Of a stretch of 64,000 nt of DNA, positions 1 to 7,809 are shown in pieces. Made by a program: the position numbers and the translations under genes. The notes beneath the pieces are model-generated. The model saw only the letters and a list, made by a program, of their open reading frames with translations. It searched no databases and was not told the DNA's origin. Every line of letters starts with the position of its first letter. Position 1 is the stretch's first letter. Source of the stretch: Bradyrhizobium sp. CB2312 (GTDB lineage Bacteria; Pseudomonadota; Alphaproteobacteria; Rhizobiales; Xanthobacteraceae); assembly GCF_029714425.1 (NCBI RefSeq), contig NZ_CP121668.1, positions 4,051,501 to 4,115,500 of the forward strand. Direction: 5' to 3'.

Positions 1-708
1 CAATGGAATGTCGATTGATGACAACGTACTCCTTGTAAATGCGAAAGTCGGTGCAGGATCGGCAATGACGGCAGCCTTGATCCGAGTGTCTCGCGGCAGA
101 GTCTTTGGGACATCGCCGCTCCGTACTTGCTCGCAGAAGCCAGAGTTGTTGGTGCAGGAAGACGCAGTCCTCTGGAAATCGAGACCGGCTCCTGCAAGCA
201 CCAACCCTGTGAACCCGCCCTTCGAAAAGCCGAAGAGGCCAATTTTGGACGAGTCGATTGCGTCGCGGTCTTTCCAGGACTTCAGCATAAAATCGATCAG
301 GTGAACCATATCGGCCGGCCGGGAGGCCCAATTCGACAGACTCTCGCTCTGCGAGACATCGTTGCCGTTGTCCCCTGGATGACTGATGGCCGCGACGACA
401 AAGCCGGCATCAGCCAACGCCTCTGCAGTGTCATGATGGAGGCCGAACCAGCCGCCTTGACCATGGGAGAAGACCACCAGAGGCAGCTTCGTGCCAGTCA
501 CGGGGCAATCCTTTGCTCCCTGTATCGTGTCGATGAACTTTAGCGTGAGTTTTCCGAGCGGCAGGGATTGCGGCTCTGCGGCGCACGGATACCAAACGGC
601 GCCGGCCAGATTCGGATCAGAATCAAGAAGCTGGATGCCAGCCCCCCGCGCGGGACATTCCAAACAACAAAGCATCAGGTAACAAGCCAGCCATGTCTTG
701 CGTCCCAA
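1..708 (-). CDS. Exported alpha/beta hydrolase (dienelactone-hydrolase-like), C-terminus outside the window
   Basis: Open reading frame on the minus strand that runs off the left edge; 236 codons are visible. I place the start at a TTG (706-708) because GGGGG lies just upstream and the extended N-terminus (MGRKTWLACYLMLCCLECPA) is a plausible signal peptide; the alternative ATG at 675 would cut it. HGQGG near residues 82-86 looks like the oxyanion region and GFSKGG (Ser about 162) is the nucleophile elbow of the alpha/beta-hydrolase fold. Similar family members are annotated as platelet-activating-factor acetylhydrolase-like or dienelactone hydrolases; the substrate is unknown. The Asp/His parts of the triad are beyond the edge. 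Confidence 0.8.
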   Translation of the reverse strand, partial: MGRKTWLACYLMLCCLECPARGAGIQLLDSDPNLAGAVWYPCAAEPQSLPLGKLTLKFIDTIQGAKDCPVTGTKLPLVVFSHGQGGWFGLHHDTAEALADAGFVVAAISHPGDNGNDVSQSESLSNWASRPADMVHLIDFMLKSWKDRDAIDSSKIGLFGFSKGGFTGLVLAGAGLDFQRTASSCTNNSGFCEQVRSGDVPKTLPRDTRIKAAVIADPAPTFAFTRSTLSSIDIPL

Positions 709-935
709 GGATGCCCCCTAGCTGCCAGATGTAGTTAACCGACGGCTCACCACAGGATTGTGTCGAAATCCGTTTTGTCCCGGACATCACGCGGCGTTGC
801 TGTCATCAGCGGCGCCGCTTTGTTTTGTCAGCTTCGTGTCAGCTTTTAACCCTTCCAGTTTCTAATCATTGCTATTTGTTTCTGTCCTGAAATAGATGTG
901 CGCAGCTTGCACACCACTTTCCTTCATAGCTTCCC

Positions 936-2558
936 GTGCCGATCGATTTTGCATTCCAGGCGATGGCCGAACGGTCGGATCGCGCGCCGGCGCCATGGCG
1001 CCGGCCATTCCTGCGTTGGCTCGACGCCGTCGAGACGGGCTGGGCCGTGCCGCTTCTCATTGCGTGCTTCGTTGCGATCTGGACGCTCTATCTCGCCATC
1101 GCCTATGCCGGAGGTGGCCTGCATCCCGACACGCTCGAGGCCTGGACGCTGGGCCGGAATTTCGAGTGGGGCTATCACAAGCATCCACCGCTGATGGGCT
1201 GGGTTGCCGCGAGCTGGACCTCGGTCTTTCCGCCGAGCGACTGGTCGCTGCAATTGATGTCGATGGTCAATGCGGGGGTGGCGTTGTTCTGCGTCGATCT
1301 GGTCGCGCGGCAGTTCGTGACCGGGCACAAGCGCATCCTGGTGCTGCTGCTGTTGATGCTGACGCCGGCCTATCAATTCCACGCACAGCGCTTCAACGCC
1401 AATTCGGTGCTGCTCGCGATCTGGCCGCTCGCGACCTGGTGCTTCCTGCGCGCGTTCGAGACGCGTACGGCGCCGTGGGCGTTTGCTGCGGGATTCACGA
1501 CGGCGCTGGCGATGGTCGGCAAGTATTATTCGATCTTCCTGGTTGCGAGTTTCGCGTTTGCCGCGCTGGCTCATCCGGCGCGGCGCGCTTATTTCACCTC
1601 GGCTTCGCCCTGGATATCGGCCGCGACCGGGCTCGCCGTGCTGTCGCCGCACATCTATTGGCTCGCGACGACGGGCGCCTCGACCTTCACCTATGCGCTG
1701 GCCCACGCCAACGGCAATGCCGCGAGCTCGCTCATCGAGGTGAAAAACTTCGTGCTGGGACTGGCAGCGGCCATGGGCGTGTCCGCCGTGCTCTGGGTGT
1801 TGATCGCAGGGACACGGCTCAAACGGTTTCCGGCCGACTTCGCGGCCATGAGTCCGGCCCTGCGGCTTCTGTTCTATGTCGCGATCGGCACGATCGTGCT
1901 GCCGGTGCTGACGTCGCTCGCGATGAGAACGGATCTGCCCTCGCTATGGGCGCTGCAGGGATTGTTCCTGTTCGTCGTGCTGATCGTTTGCGGTGCGCGC
2001 TATCCGATCGAGCGCTTCTACACCGTCAATGTCACGGTGTTCGTCATCGGCGTTGCGCTCGCCGCCGTTCTGGTCGCCGCGCCGATCCACGCCGTCTATC
2101 GCAACAATCACGGCTACGAAGAGGGGCGGAATTTCTATGCGCCGGCGGCAAACGAGCTGACGCGGCAATGGTGCGAGCTGACCGGCGAACCGTTGAGCGC
2201 GGTGAGCGGCGACGATTCGCTGTCCTTTGCCACCGCGTTCTACAGCCCCGACCATCCCCGTTATGCGCGGCCGTTCGAGTATCAGTACAAATGGGGGCTT
2301 CCGCGCAAGACGACACTCGACCGCGGCTGGGCCGCGCTGTGCTTCAGCGACCAGGACAGTTGCGGCAAGTGGCTGGAATCGGTGTCCGGCCGAGCCGGGC
2401 ACTTCGTCAAGCGCGAGTTCACCGTGCAGGCCACGCTGTGGGGAAGGCCCGGCGTCACGCGGGATGTCGTGGCGCTGATGGTGCCGCCGCGCGACAACAG
2501 TGCAGCGCCTGCGAGCACGGCCGACGAGTTCGGTGCCAGCAGGCGTGCCGCGCCTTAA
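936..2558 (+). CDS. Polytopic GT39/ArnT-like glycosyltransferase
   Basis: Protein of 540 aa with about ten hydrophobic segments, the first at roughly residues 36-57. The first external loop carries HPDTLEAW (65-70) followed by GYHKHPPLMGW, the pattern of Dolichyl-phosphate-mannose/ArnT-type (GT39, PMT_2) transferases, where acidic residues in this loop are catalytic. Such enzymes move a sugar from a polyprenyl-phosphate donor to lipid or protein on the periplasmic side. The C-terminal 150 residues are soluble and probably periplasmic. The start chosen is GTG at 936; an ATG at 963 (MAERSDR) is an equally possible start. The gene stands alone between two oppositely oriented genes, so no acceptor can be inferred. 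Confidence 0.75.
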   Translation: MPIDFAFQAMAERSDRAPAPWRRPFLRWLDAVETGWAVPLLIACFVAIWTLYLAIAYAGGGLHPDTLEAWTLGRNFEWGYHKHPPLMGWVAASWTSVFPPSDWSLQLMSMVNAGVALFCVDLVARQFVTGHKRILVLLLLMLTPAYQFHAQRFNANSVLLAIWPLATWCFLRAFETRTAPWAFAAGFTTALAMVGKYYSIFLVASFAFAALAHPARRAYFTSASPWISAATGLAVLSPHIYWLATTGASTFTYALAHANGNAASSLIEVKNFVLGLAAAMGVSAVLWVLIAGTRLKRFPADFAAMSPALRLLFYVAIGTIVLPVLTSLAMRTDLPSLWALQGLFLFVVLIVCGARYPIERFYTVNVTVFVIGVALAAVLVAAPIHAVYRNNHGYEEGRNFYAPAANELTRQWCELTGEPLSAVSGDDSLSFATAFYSPDHPRYARPFEYQYKWGLPRKTTLDRGWAALCFSDQDSCGKWLESVSGRAGHFVKREFTVQATLWGRPGVTRDVVALMVPPRDNSAAPASTADEFGASRRAAP

Positions 2559-2757
2559 GCTTCAGCAGTGGCTGTCGCGCACCTGCTCGAGGCCCTCGCT
2601 CGCAAAGGGGGGAGTGAATGCCGCTTGATCGGCGTTCGGCACTGATTGCTTCGTTGCCTGACGATCCCTGTCGGTACGGTCTTCGCGATGTTCCAGTTCC
2701 ATTGAGGCAGCCTTTCGAAATTGCTGCAGTACAACATCGACGCGGCCGGGAAGTTCC

Positions 2758-4017
2758 TCAACCGACGGGACGGTGATGCGGCCGAAACAGCCGTCCCTTT
2801 TCCACCACCAGCACGATCGCGAGCGCGGCCAGCGTCGACAGGAAGAAGCCGATCGAGAACGGCAGCAGCGTGCCGTCAAAGCTCTGGCCGATCGCCATGC
2901 CGACCACGATGCCGATCAGTGTCGTGATCGAGCCGTAGAGCGAAGAGGCGGTGCCGGCGATGTGTCCCTGCGGCTCCATCGCCAGGGCGGTGAAGTTGGC
3001 CACCATCATGCCGAACGAGAACATCATCAGCGCCGAGAGCACCATGAACAGGGAAAGCGGCAGCACGCCGAGACTTTCCGTCAGCAGCATGATTCCGGCC
3101 ACCGCGGCATAGAGGCTCAGCGCGCCATGCGAGATCACGCGCATGCCGAGCCGTCCGACCAGCTGCGCATTGAGGAAGCCGGCCACCGCCGTGCCGGCCG
3201 CGATCGCGGCGAAGGCGAGCGGGAAGTAATCGCCGAGGTGATAGACGCCGGTGAACACCTGCTGCGCGCAGAACACATAGGCGAACAGCGCGCCGATGAC
3301 GCTGCCGGCGGCGGTCGCATAGCCGATGGTCTGGCGATTGGTGACGGTCTGCCGGAACGCCGAGAGCACGTCGGCCGGCGCCAGCGACCTGCGCTCCGAC
3401 TCGGGGAGGGTTTCGGGGAGCCGCAGCACGCACCATGCGAGCGCGAGCAGGCCGTAGAGCATCAGCACGACGAAGATGCCGCGCCATGCCGTCACCAGCA
3501 GCACCGCCTGTCCGAACGAGGGCGCGATCACGGGCACCGCGATGAACACCATCATGGCGAGCGACATCACGCTCGCCATGCGGCGGCCGACATAGCAGTC
3601 GCGCACGATCGAGGTCGCGATCACGCGCGTGGCCGAGGTGCCGAGCCCTTGCAGCGCGCGCGCCAGCAGCAGCGTCTCGAACGACGGCGCGGCGACCGCC
3701 AGCACGCTCGCGACCGCATAGACCGCCATGCCGCCGAGCAGCACCGGGCGGCGGCCGAAGCGGTCCGACAACGGGCCCATCACGAACTGGCCCGCGCCGA
3801 AGCCGATCAGGAAGGTCGACAGCACCAGCTGGAGATGGTTGGCGACGGGAATCTTGAAGGCAGCCCCGATATTGGGCAGCGCCGGCAGCATCATGTCCAT
3901 CGCAAGCGGATTCAGCGCCATGATGGACGCGATCACGATGACGAATTCGGGAAAACCCATGGGACGGTGTCCGGAGGACACCCAATCGTCGGCATTGACG
4001 TCGGACAAGCAGCTCAC
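2758..4017 (-). CDS. Bcr/CflA family multidrug efflux MFS transporter
   Basis: About 12 predicted transmembrane segments in 419 aa. The N-terminal half shows LALN-like and LPNIG signatures and the MFS motif A (GPLSDRFGRRPVLLGG, around residues 80-95), with RALQGLGTS and the R-D-C-Y loop typical of the Bcr/CflA (DHA1) subgroup of drug:H+ antiporters. The GTG at 4017 gives a 20-residue hydrophilic extension; the ATG at 3960 (MGFPEFV) is the more usual start for this family. It lies 106 bp downstream of the TetR gene on the same strand, a classic regulator-pump pair, so induction by a ligand of that TetR protein is likely. Confidence 0.85.
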   Translation of the reverse strand: MSCLSDVNADDWVSSGHRPMGFPEFVIVIASIMALNPLAMDMMLPALPNIGAAFKIPVANHLQLVLSTFLIGFGAGQFVMGPLSDRFGRRPVLLGGMAVYAVASVLAVAAPSFETLLLARALQGLGTSATRVIATSIVRDCYVGRRMASVMSLAMMVFIAVPVIAPSFGQAVLLVTAWRGIFVVLMLYGLLALAWCVLRLPETLPESERRSLAPADVLSAFRQTVTNRQTIGYATAAGSVIGALFAYVFCAQQVFTGVYHLGDYFPLAFAAIAAGTAVAGFLNAQLVGRLGMRVISHGALSLYAAVAGIMLLTESLGVLPLSLFMVLSALMMFSFGMMVANFTALAMEPQGHIAGTASSLYGSITTLIGIVVGMAIGQSFDGTLLPFSIGFFLSTLAALAIVLVVEKGRLFRPHHRPVG

Positions 4018-4123
4018 CTCTGAAAATCAGGGGCTTTTTGAGCGGTTATGCTGCGTCGCACAACCCATGTTTCGGGATGGCAGGCCGGCGGAACCGCGGC
4101 GGACACGACTTGGTGAAGCGGCT

Positions 4124-4711
4124 CTAGGCGTGACCCGTCTTCCGGGCCGCCTCGACCAGGCCGAGCGCCAGCGCGCCGGCCGTCTCTACATAAGCGAGAT
4201 CGCGATGGATCAGCATCACGGTCGTGGCGCCGTCGAGCAGGATCAGGAGCTGGCGTGCGAGCGCGGCCGCGCCGGGAACGCCATGCTGCGTCAGCTCCGC
4301 CTCTAGCCAGGCTTCGAAGCGCTTCTTGTGCGCGGCGCCGGCCTTGACGGCCGGATGGGCCGGCGTGTTGGCGAGCTCGGCGATGGTGCGCAGGAAGCCG
4401 CAGCCGCGCCAGCGCGGGGTGTCGACGGAGCGCCCGAGCTTGACGAAGAGGCCTCGGACCTTTTCGGCCACGGTGCCGTCGGTCTCGGCGAACCAGCGCT
4501 TGTAGAGCTCCAGCGTCGGCTGGTCCCTGGCGGCGATGGTCTCGGCGACGAGCTCGTCCTTGCTGGTGAAGTGATAGTAGAGCGTCTTCTTGGTGACGCC
4601 GGCCTTCTCGGCGACGGCGTCCATGCTCACCGCCCTGATGCCCTCGCCATAGAACAGGCGCGTCGCCGCGACGACGATCTGCTCGCGTGTGCTGTCACCC
4701 TTCTCGGACAT
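4124..4711 (-). CDS. TetR/AcrR family transcriptional regulator
   Basis: 195 aa. The N-terminus has a textbook TetR DNA-binding domain (TREQIVVAATRLFYGEGIRA...VSMDAVAEKAGVTKKTLYYHFTSKDELV, residues about 7-56). The C-terminal ligand domain resembles TetR_C proteins next to efflux pumps. The frame stays open much further upstream, but the ATG at 4711 starts exactly at the conserved domain, and an inverted-repeat operator sits just ahead of it, so longer starts are rejected. It precedes the Bcr/CflA pump on the same strand and is divergent from the enoyl-CoA hydratase at 4799. Likely role: autoregulated repressor of the pump and possibly of the divergent gene. Confidence 0.88.
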   Translation of the reverse strand: MSEKGDSTREQIVVAATRLFYGEGIRAVSMDAVAEKAGVTKKTLYYHFTSKDELVAETIAARDQPTLELYKRWFAETDGTVAEKVRGLFVKLGRSVDTPRWRGCGFLRTIAELANTPAHPAVKAGAAHKKRFEAWLEAELTQHGVPGAAALARQLLILLDGATTVMLIHRDLAYVETAGALALGLVEAARKTGHA

Positions 4712-4718
4712 CAGCAAT

Positions 4719-4740
4719 GTATACTGCCTAGTGAGTATAC
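4719..4740. promoter_or_regulatory. Probable TetR operator (inverted repeat)
   Basis: Arms GTATACT and AGTATAC are perfectly inverted around an 8-base spacer, beginning 8 bp upstream of the TetR ATG. Position between divergent genes and arm/spacer geometry fit a TetR-family operator. Binding itself is inference. Confidence 0.65.
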
Positions 4741-4798
4741 ACGACAAGGCCGCTGTGGCTGACTTCCGGACCCAATTCGACCTGGAAGGAGCGGCCAC

Positions 4799-5578
4799 TT
4801 GTCCGACTTGATACTCTGCGAAACGCGCGGCGCCGTCGCGTTGCTGACGTTGAACCGTCCGAGCAAGCTCAATGCGCTGAGCTACGCGCTGATCGACCGC
4901 CTGATGGCGATCCTCGACCGCATCGAGGACGATGCCGCTATCCGCGCTGTCGTCCTGACCGGCGCAGGCGAGCGCGCCTTCTCGGCCGGCGCCGACATCG
5001 CCGAGTTCTCGGAGAGCGTCAGGTGCGGCCCTGACGCTGCGGCAAAAGCCTTCGTGCGGCGCGGGCAGGGCATGACGGCGCGCATGGAGGCGTTTCCGAA
5101 GCCGATCATCGCCGCCGTCAACGGCATCGCCTTCGGCGGCGGTTGCGAGATTACCGAAGCGGTGCATCTGGCGATCGCCAGCGAACGGGCGAGCTTTGCC
5201 AAACCCGAGATCGCCATCGGCATCACGCCGACCTTTGGCGGCACGCAGCGCCTGCCGCGGCTCGCAGGCCGCAAGCGCGCGCTGGAATATCTTTTGACCG
5301 GCGATTCCTTTTCACCGCAGCGAGCCCTGGAGATGGGATTGGTCAACCGCATCGTGCCGCATGAGCAGCTCCTCGACGCAGCCTTCGCGCTGGCCGACCG
5401 CATCACGCGGCACTCGCACCTCGCGGTCGCCCGTATCATCACGGCCGCGACGCGGGGTCTCAACAGCTCGATCTCGGAAGGCCTCGCCATCGAGAGCGAG
5501 CAGTTCGCGCGCATGGCGGCGACGCAGGACACCCGCGAAGCGCTCGATGGCTGGCTCGCCGCCCGCGGCTCGCGCTAG
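4799..5578 (+). CDS. Enoyl-CoA hydratase/isomerase family protein (crotonase fold)
   Basis: 259 aa, normal length for the family. It starts at TTG 4799, preceded by GGAAGGAG at good spacing. Crotonase landmarks are all present: first oxyanion loop AFSAGADIAEF, second loop GIAFGGGCEI, and both glutamates used by true hydratases (in GGGCEI and PEIAIG), followed by TFGGTQRLPRLAGRKRALEYLLTG. It should therefore be a functional 2-enoyl-CoA hydratase of fatty-acid or aromatic-acid degradation; the exact acyl-CoA is unknown. It is divergent from the TetR gene and shares the operator region with it. Confidence 0.88.
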   Translation: MSDLILCETRGAVALLTLNRPSKLNALSYALIDRLMAILDRIEDDAAIRAVVLTGAGERAFSAGADIAEFSESVRCGPDAAAKAFVRRGQGMTARMEAFPKPIIAAVNGIAFGGGCEITEAVHLAIASERASFAKPEIAIGITPTFGGTQRLPRLAGRKRALEYLLTGDSFSPQRALEMGLVNRIVPHEQLLDAAFALADRITRHSHLAVARIITAATRGLNSSISEGLAIESEQFARMAATQDTREALDGWLAARGSR

Positions 5579-5660
5579 AGCGCGTTTGCGCGGAGATCAT
5601 GCTCAAACAATAACCTAAAGCGCGATGGTGATTCATCTTCATGCCATCGCGCTAGACGCA
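5576..5660. repeat. Interspersed repeat, copy A (atcatgctcaaac / aaagcgcgatg type)
   Basis: The stretch after the enoyl-CoA hydratase stop contains ATCATGCTCAAACAATAACC followed by AAAGCGCGATGGTGATTC and an inverted GCGATGG/CCATCGC pair. Closely matching text recurs at 43.87, 55.3 and (partly) 10.74 kb, always between genes. Confidence 0.7.
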
Positions 5661-5791
5661 GTCTGGAAACCAGGGATTCACCATAACAGCGGCAACAGAC
5701 CCTTAGGGAGATGAATCCGCAACGCATCCTGTCCAATGTGGCCTGACCGGACGCCGGTCAGGCGCCGAGGGAACGCGAGCCACAGGCAGGA

Positions 5792-7156
5792 TTGGACGTG
5801 TCTGACGTTACCGGGACAGCACGATGGGTAGGGCCGGCGGGCATGGCCGGGAAGCGCAACGTCTGGCACGACTGCGTGGTTGCGCTGGTGGCGCTGCTGG
5901 TGCTCGGCAATCTCGTCAGCGATCTCACGCTCGATGTGAACTTCGGCTGGGACGTGCGCGTCAATTGCGCGGCGGTCGATGCCCATGTCGATGGGCTCGA
6001 TCCCTACTTCGTGAAAAATCTGAAGGGTACGAAATTCTCTTATCCTTATCTGCCGGTGACGCTCGAGGCGTTCCGTCCGCTGTGCGCGGGCGGCTTTCTC
6101 GTCGGCCATCACCGCGGCGTGTTTCTCCTGCTCGCCATGCTCTGCGGCCTGCTGCTACCGGGGCTCGGCCGCGACCGCGGCGGCTTTCGCGATATCGGGT
6201 TGAGGGTGCTCTGGGCGCTCGGCGCCTTCGTCGGCTTCGAGTGGGTCTTGGCGTCGGGCAACTTTACCATCATGAGCGGCACGCTGAGCGCGGGCGCGCT
6301 GGCCCTGCTGCTGCGTCGTTTCCCTTTGCCGGACGCGGACGATGATCGAAGCTTCGGCCTGCGCATCGTCGGCGCTGCTCTGCTCGGCCTCGTTGCCTCG
6401 TTCAAGCTGGTGTACAGTCCGGTGCTGGCCGCGCTGTATTTCCTGCCGCTACCGCGCCGGCAGAAGATCGGCTTGATCGCGGCCGCGGCCGCAGGCCTGG
6501 CGCTGCCGGTCCTGCTCTCGATGGTCCTCTATCCCGATCTGTTTCCGAGCTGGCTGCTCGCGATCAGGGGGCAGATTCCCGACCAGCATACGGTCTACGT
6601 GATGGACACCACGCCGTCGCTGCTGCTGCTGGCGCAGGGCGCGCTCGATCAATTCGGGCTCGGCGGCAGCAAGCCGATCGTGTTCGCGGCTTACGCGCTC
6701 GTGGCGTTCGCGCTGGTGCTTGCGCCGTTGGCTCTTGTGGTGCTGCGCCTGGCGAATGGACGAGCAAGTCGGGAAGGCGCTTTCCTGGCACGACTGGATC
6801 GCTGGCTGATCGACCATCCGCGCGAGGCCCTGCGCATCACTGTGCTGGCGATGTACGGGCTCTATCTCTGCGCGCCGCGCCTGAAGGAATATGCCTTCTT
6901 CGAGCTCGCGCTCTACGGTGCCATCCTCATCGTCGATCTCCCGGCCGCAGCCCTCGCCGCCGTCCTGGCCATCGGCGTCGCCGTTCCAATGCTCGCCTCG
7001 CTCGCGGGAATGTCGATCGAAAACAGCTTCGTGCAGATCGCGGTCGCGCTGGCGTGCTTCTGGATCATGCTGCGGGCCCAATCGGCGCCATCAGCTCCAG
7101 TGGTGCGGGCAGCCGGGGTCGAACCGGCACAGCGCTTGCGCACCGAGGGATTTTAA
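5792..7156 (+). CDS. GT87-type (DUF2029) polytopic glycosyltransferase
   Basis: 454 aa with about ten hydrophobic helices. Early FGWDVRVNCAAVDAHVDGLDPY and SYPYLPVTLEAFRPL motifs, then repeated long apolar segments, match the GT87 mannosyl/arabinosyltransferase-like family (C-type, polyprenyl-phosphate sugar donors). The TTG at 5792 is the most upstream start after a stop; GTG 5798 or ATG 5843 are alternatives. The 3' end is unusual: the last 17 or so residues are read through sequence antisense to tRNA-Leu and the stop codon (7154-7156) falls inside the tRNA anticodon loop. The tail is hydrophilic and probably dispensable. Confidence 0.75.
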   Translation: MDVSDVTGTARWVGPAGMAGKRNVWHDCVVALVALLVLGNLVSDLTLDVNFGWDVRVNCAAVDAHVDGLDPYFVKNLKGTKFSYPYLPVTLEAFRPLCAGGFLVGHHRGVFLLLAMLCGLLLPGLGRDRGGFRDIGLRVLWALGAFVGFEWVLASGNFTIMSGTLSAGALALLLRRFPLPDADDDRSFGLRIVGAALLGLVASFKLVYSPVLAALYFLPLPRRQKIGLIAAAAAGLALPVLLSMVLYPDLFPSWLLAIRGQIPDQHTVYVMDTTPSLLLLAQGALDQFGLGGSKPIVFAAYALVAFALVLAPLALVVLRLANGRASREGAFLARLDRWLIDHPREALRITVLAMYGLYLCAPRLKEYAFFELALYGAILIVDLPAAALAAVLAIGVAVPMLASLAGMSIENSFVQIAVALACFWIMLRAQSAPSAPVVRAAGVEPAQRLRTEGF

Positions 7157-7189
7157 GTCCCTTGCGTCTACCAATTCCGCCATGCCCGC
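7101..7189 (-). tRNA. tRNA-Leu (anticodon UAA)
   Basis: On the minus strand the sequence forms a complete class II tRNA: acceptor arm GCGGGCA/TGCCCGC, D-arm with AATTGGTAGAC, anticodon loop CTTAAAA (anticodon TAA at 7153-7155), a long variable arm (GGTGCGCAAGCGC region), T-arm GGTTCGACCCC, and an encoded CCA (7101-7103). The long variable arm and UAA anticodon identify tRNA-Leu reading UUA/UUG. Confidence 0.95.
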
Positions 7190-7362
7190 TTGATCCAACG
7201 AGATCAAACACTTAAGTCCACCCCCGGCGGTCTGGAATTGGCGCTTGCGCAGCCGGAGGGGCGGTTCTTCCTTAAGCGAGCCGCGCGCACAAGGCAAAGC
7301 CTCAATCCGGACATCTGTTGCTGCTTTAGGCATTCTCAATCCACGGGGACTATTCATCCGGC

Positions 7363-7788
7363 ATGGCTGCTTCGTTTTCCCACCGCCCGCGCTGCTGCGG
7401 CGCGCTTCTTGTGCTGCTCGCGGCGGGCGCCGCGCTGTCCGGCTGCGCCAGCATGAGCGAGACGGTCGCGCCGGCCTTTGCCGATCCCGGCAAGTACGAA
7501 TTGTACGATTGCAAGCAGCTCGAGACCGAGCGGAAGGCGCTGGCGGCCCGCACCGCCGATCTGCAGAGGCTGATGAACAAGGCGGAGACGGGGGCCGGAG
7601 GCGCCGTCGTGTCCGAGCTCGCCTATCGCAACGACTATATCGCGGTGCGCGGCTCGACGCAGCTCGCCGACGACGCCTGGCGCCGCAACCGGTGTCGGGA
7701 GACGCCGCCGAATGCGCCGCCGCAGGCCTCGACGCCGCAGCCGCCGGTCATCAAGCCCGCCCCGAAACCCGGCAGCGCCGCTCGCTGA
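7363..7788 (+). CDS. Small lipoprotein of unknown function
   Basis: 141 aa. A signal peptide with a lipobox (LVLLAAGAALSGC, Cys about residue 28) predicts an outer- or inner-membrane lipoprotein. The mature part has a short helical region (KQLETERKALAARTADLQRLMNKAE) that may form a coiled coil, then a proline/alanine-rich C-terminal tail. I do not recognise a named family; similar short proteins occur in Bradyrhizobium genomes. It stands alone, downstream of the divergently oriented tRNA-Leu. Confidence 0.75.
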   Translation: MAASFSHRPRCCGALLVLLAAGAALSGCASMSETVAPAFADPGKYELYDCKQLETERKALAARTADLQRLMNKAETGAGGAVVSELAYRNDYIAVRGSTQLADDAWRRNRCRETPPNAPPQASTPQPPVIKPAPKPGSAAR

Positions 7789-7809
7789 GCCGGCGTAACC
7801 GAACCCGCA

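Noticed and set aside
896..2617. Long plus-strand frame of 573 codons overlapping the GT39-type gene
   Set aside because: It is a shadow frame: composition is Arg/Ala/Gly-rich with no domain, whereas the frame of 936-2558 reads as a clear membrane transferase.
2559..2757. Small minus-strand frames between the GT39 and Bcr/CflA genes
   Set aside because: Short, without ribosome sites or family resemblance; more likely intergenic DNA.
2773..4023. 416-codon plus-strand frame over the Bcr/CflA gene
   Set aside because: Extremely His/Arg/Glu/Asp-rich shadow of the transporter gene; no domain.
4712..5167. N-terminal extension of the TetR frame up to 5167
   Set aside because: The TetR domain begins at the ATG at 4711, and the operator lies inside the extension, antisense to the hydratase gene.
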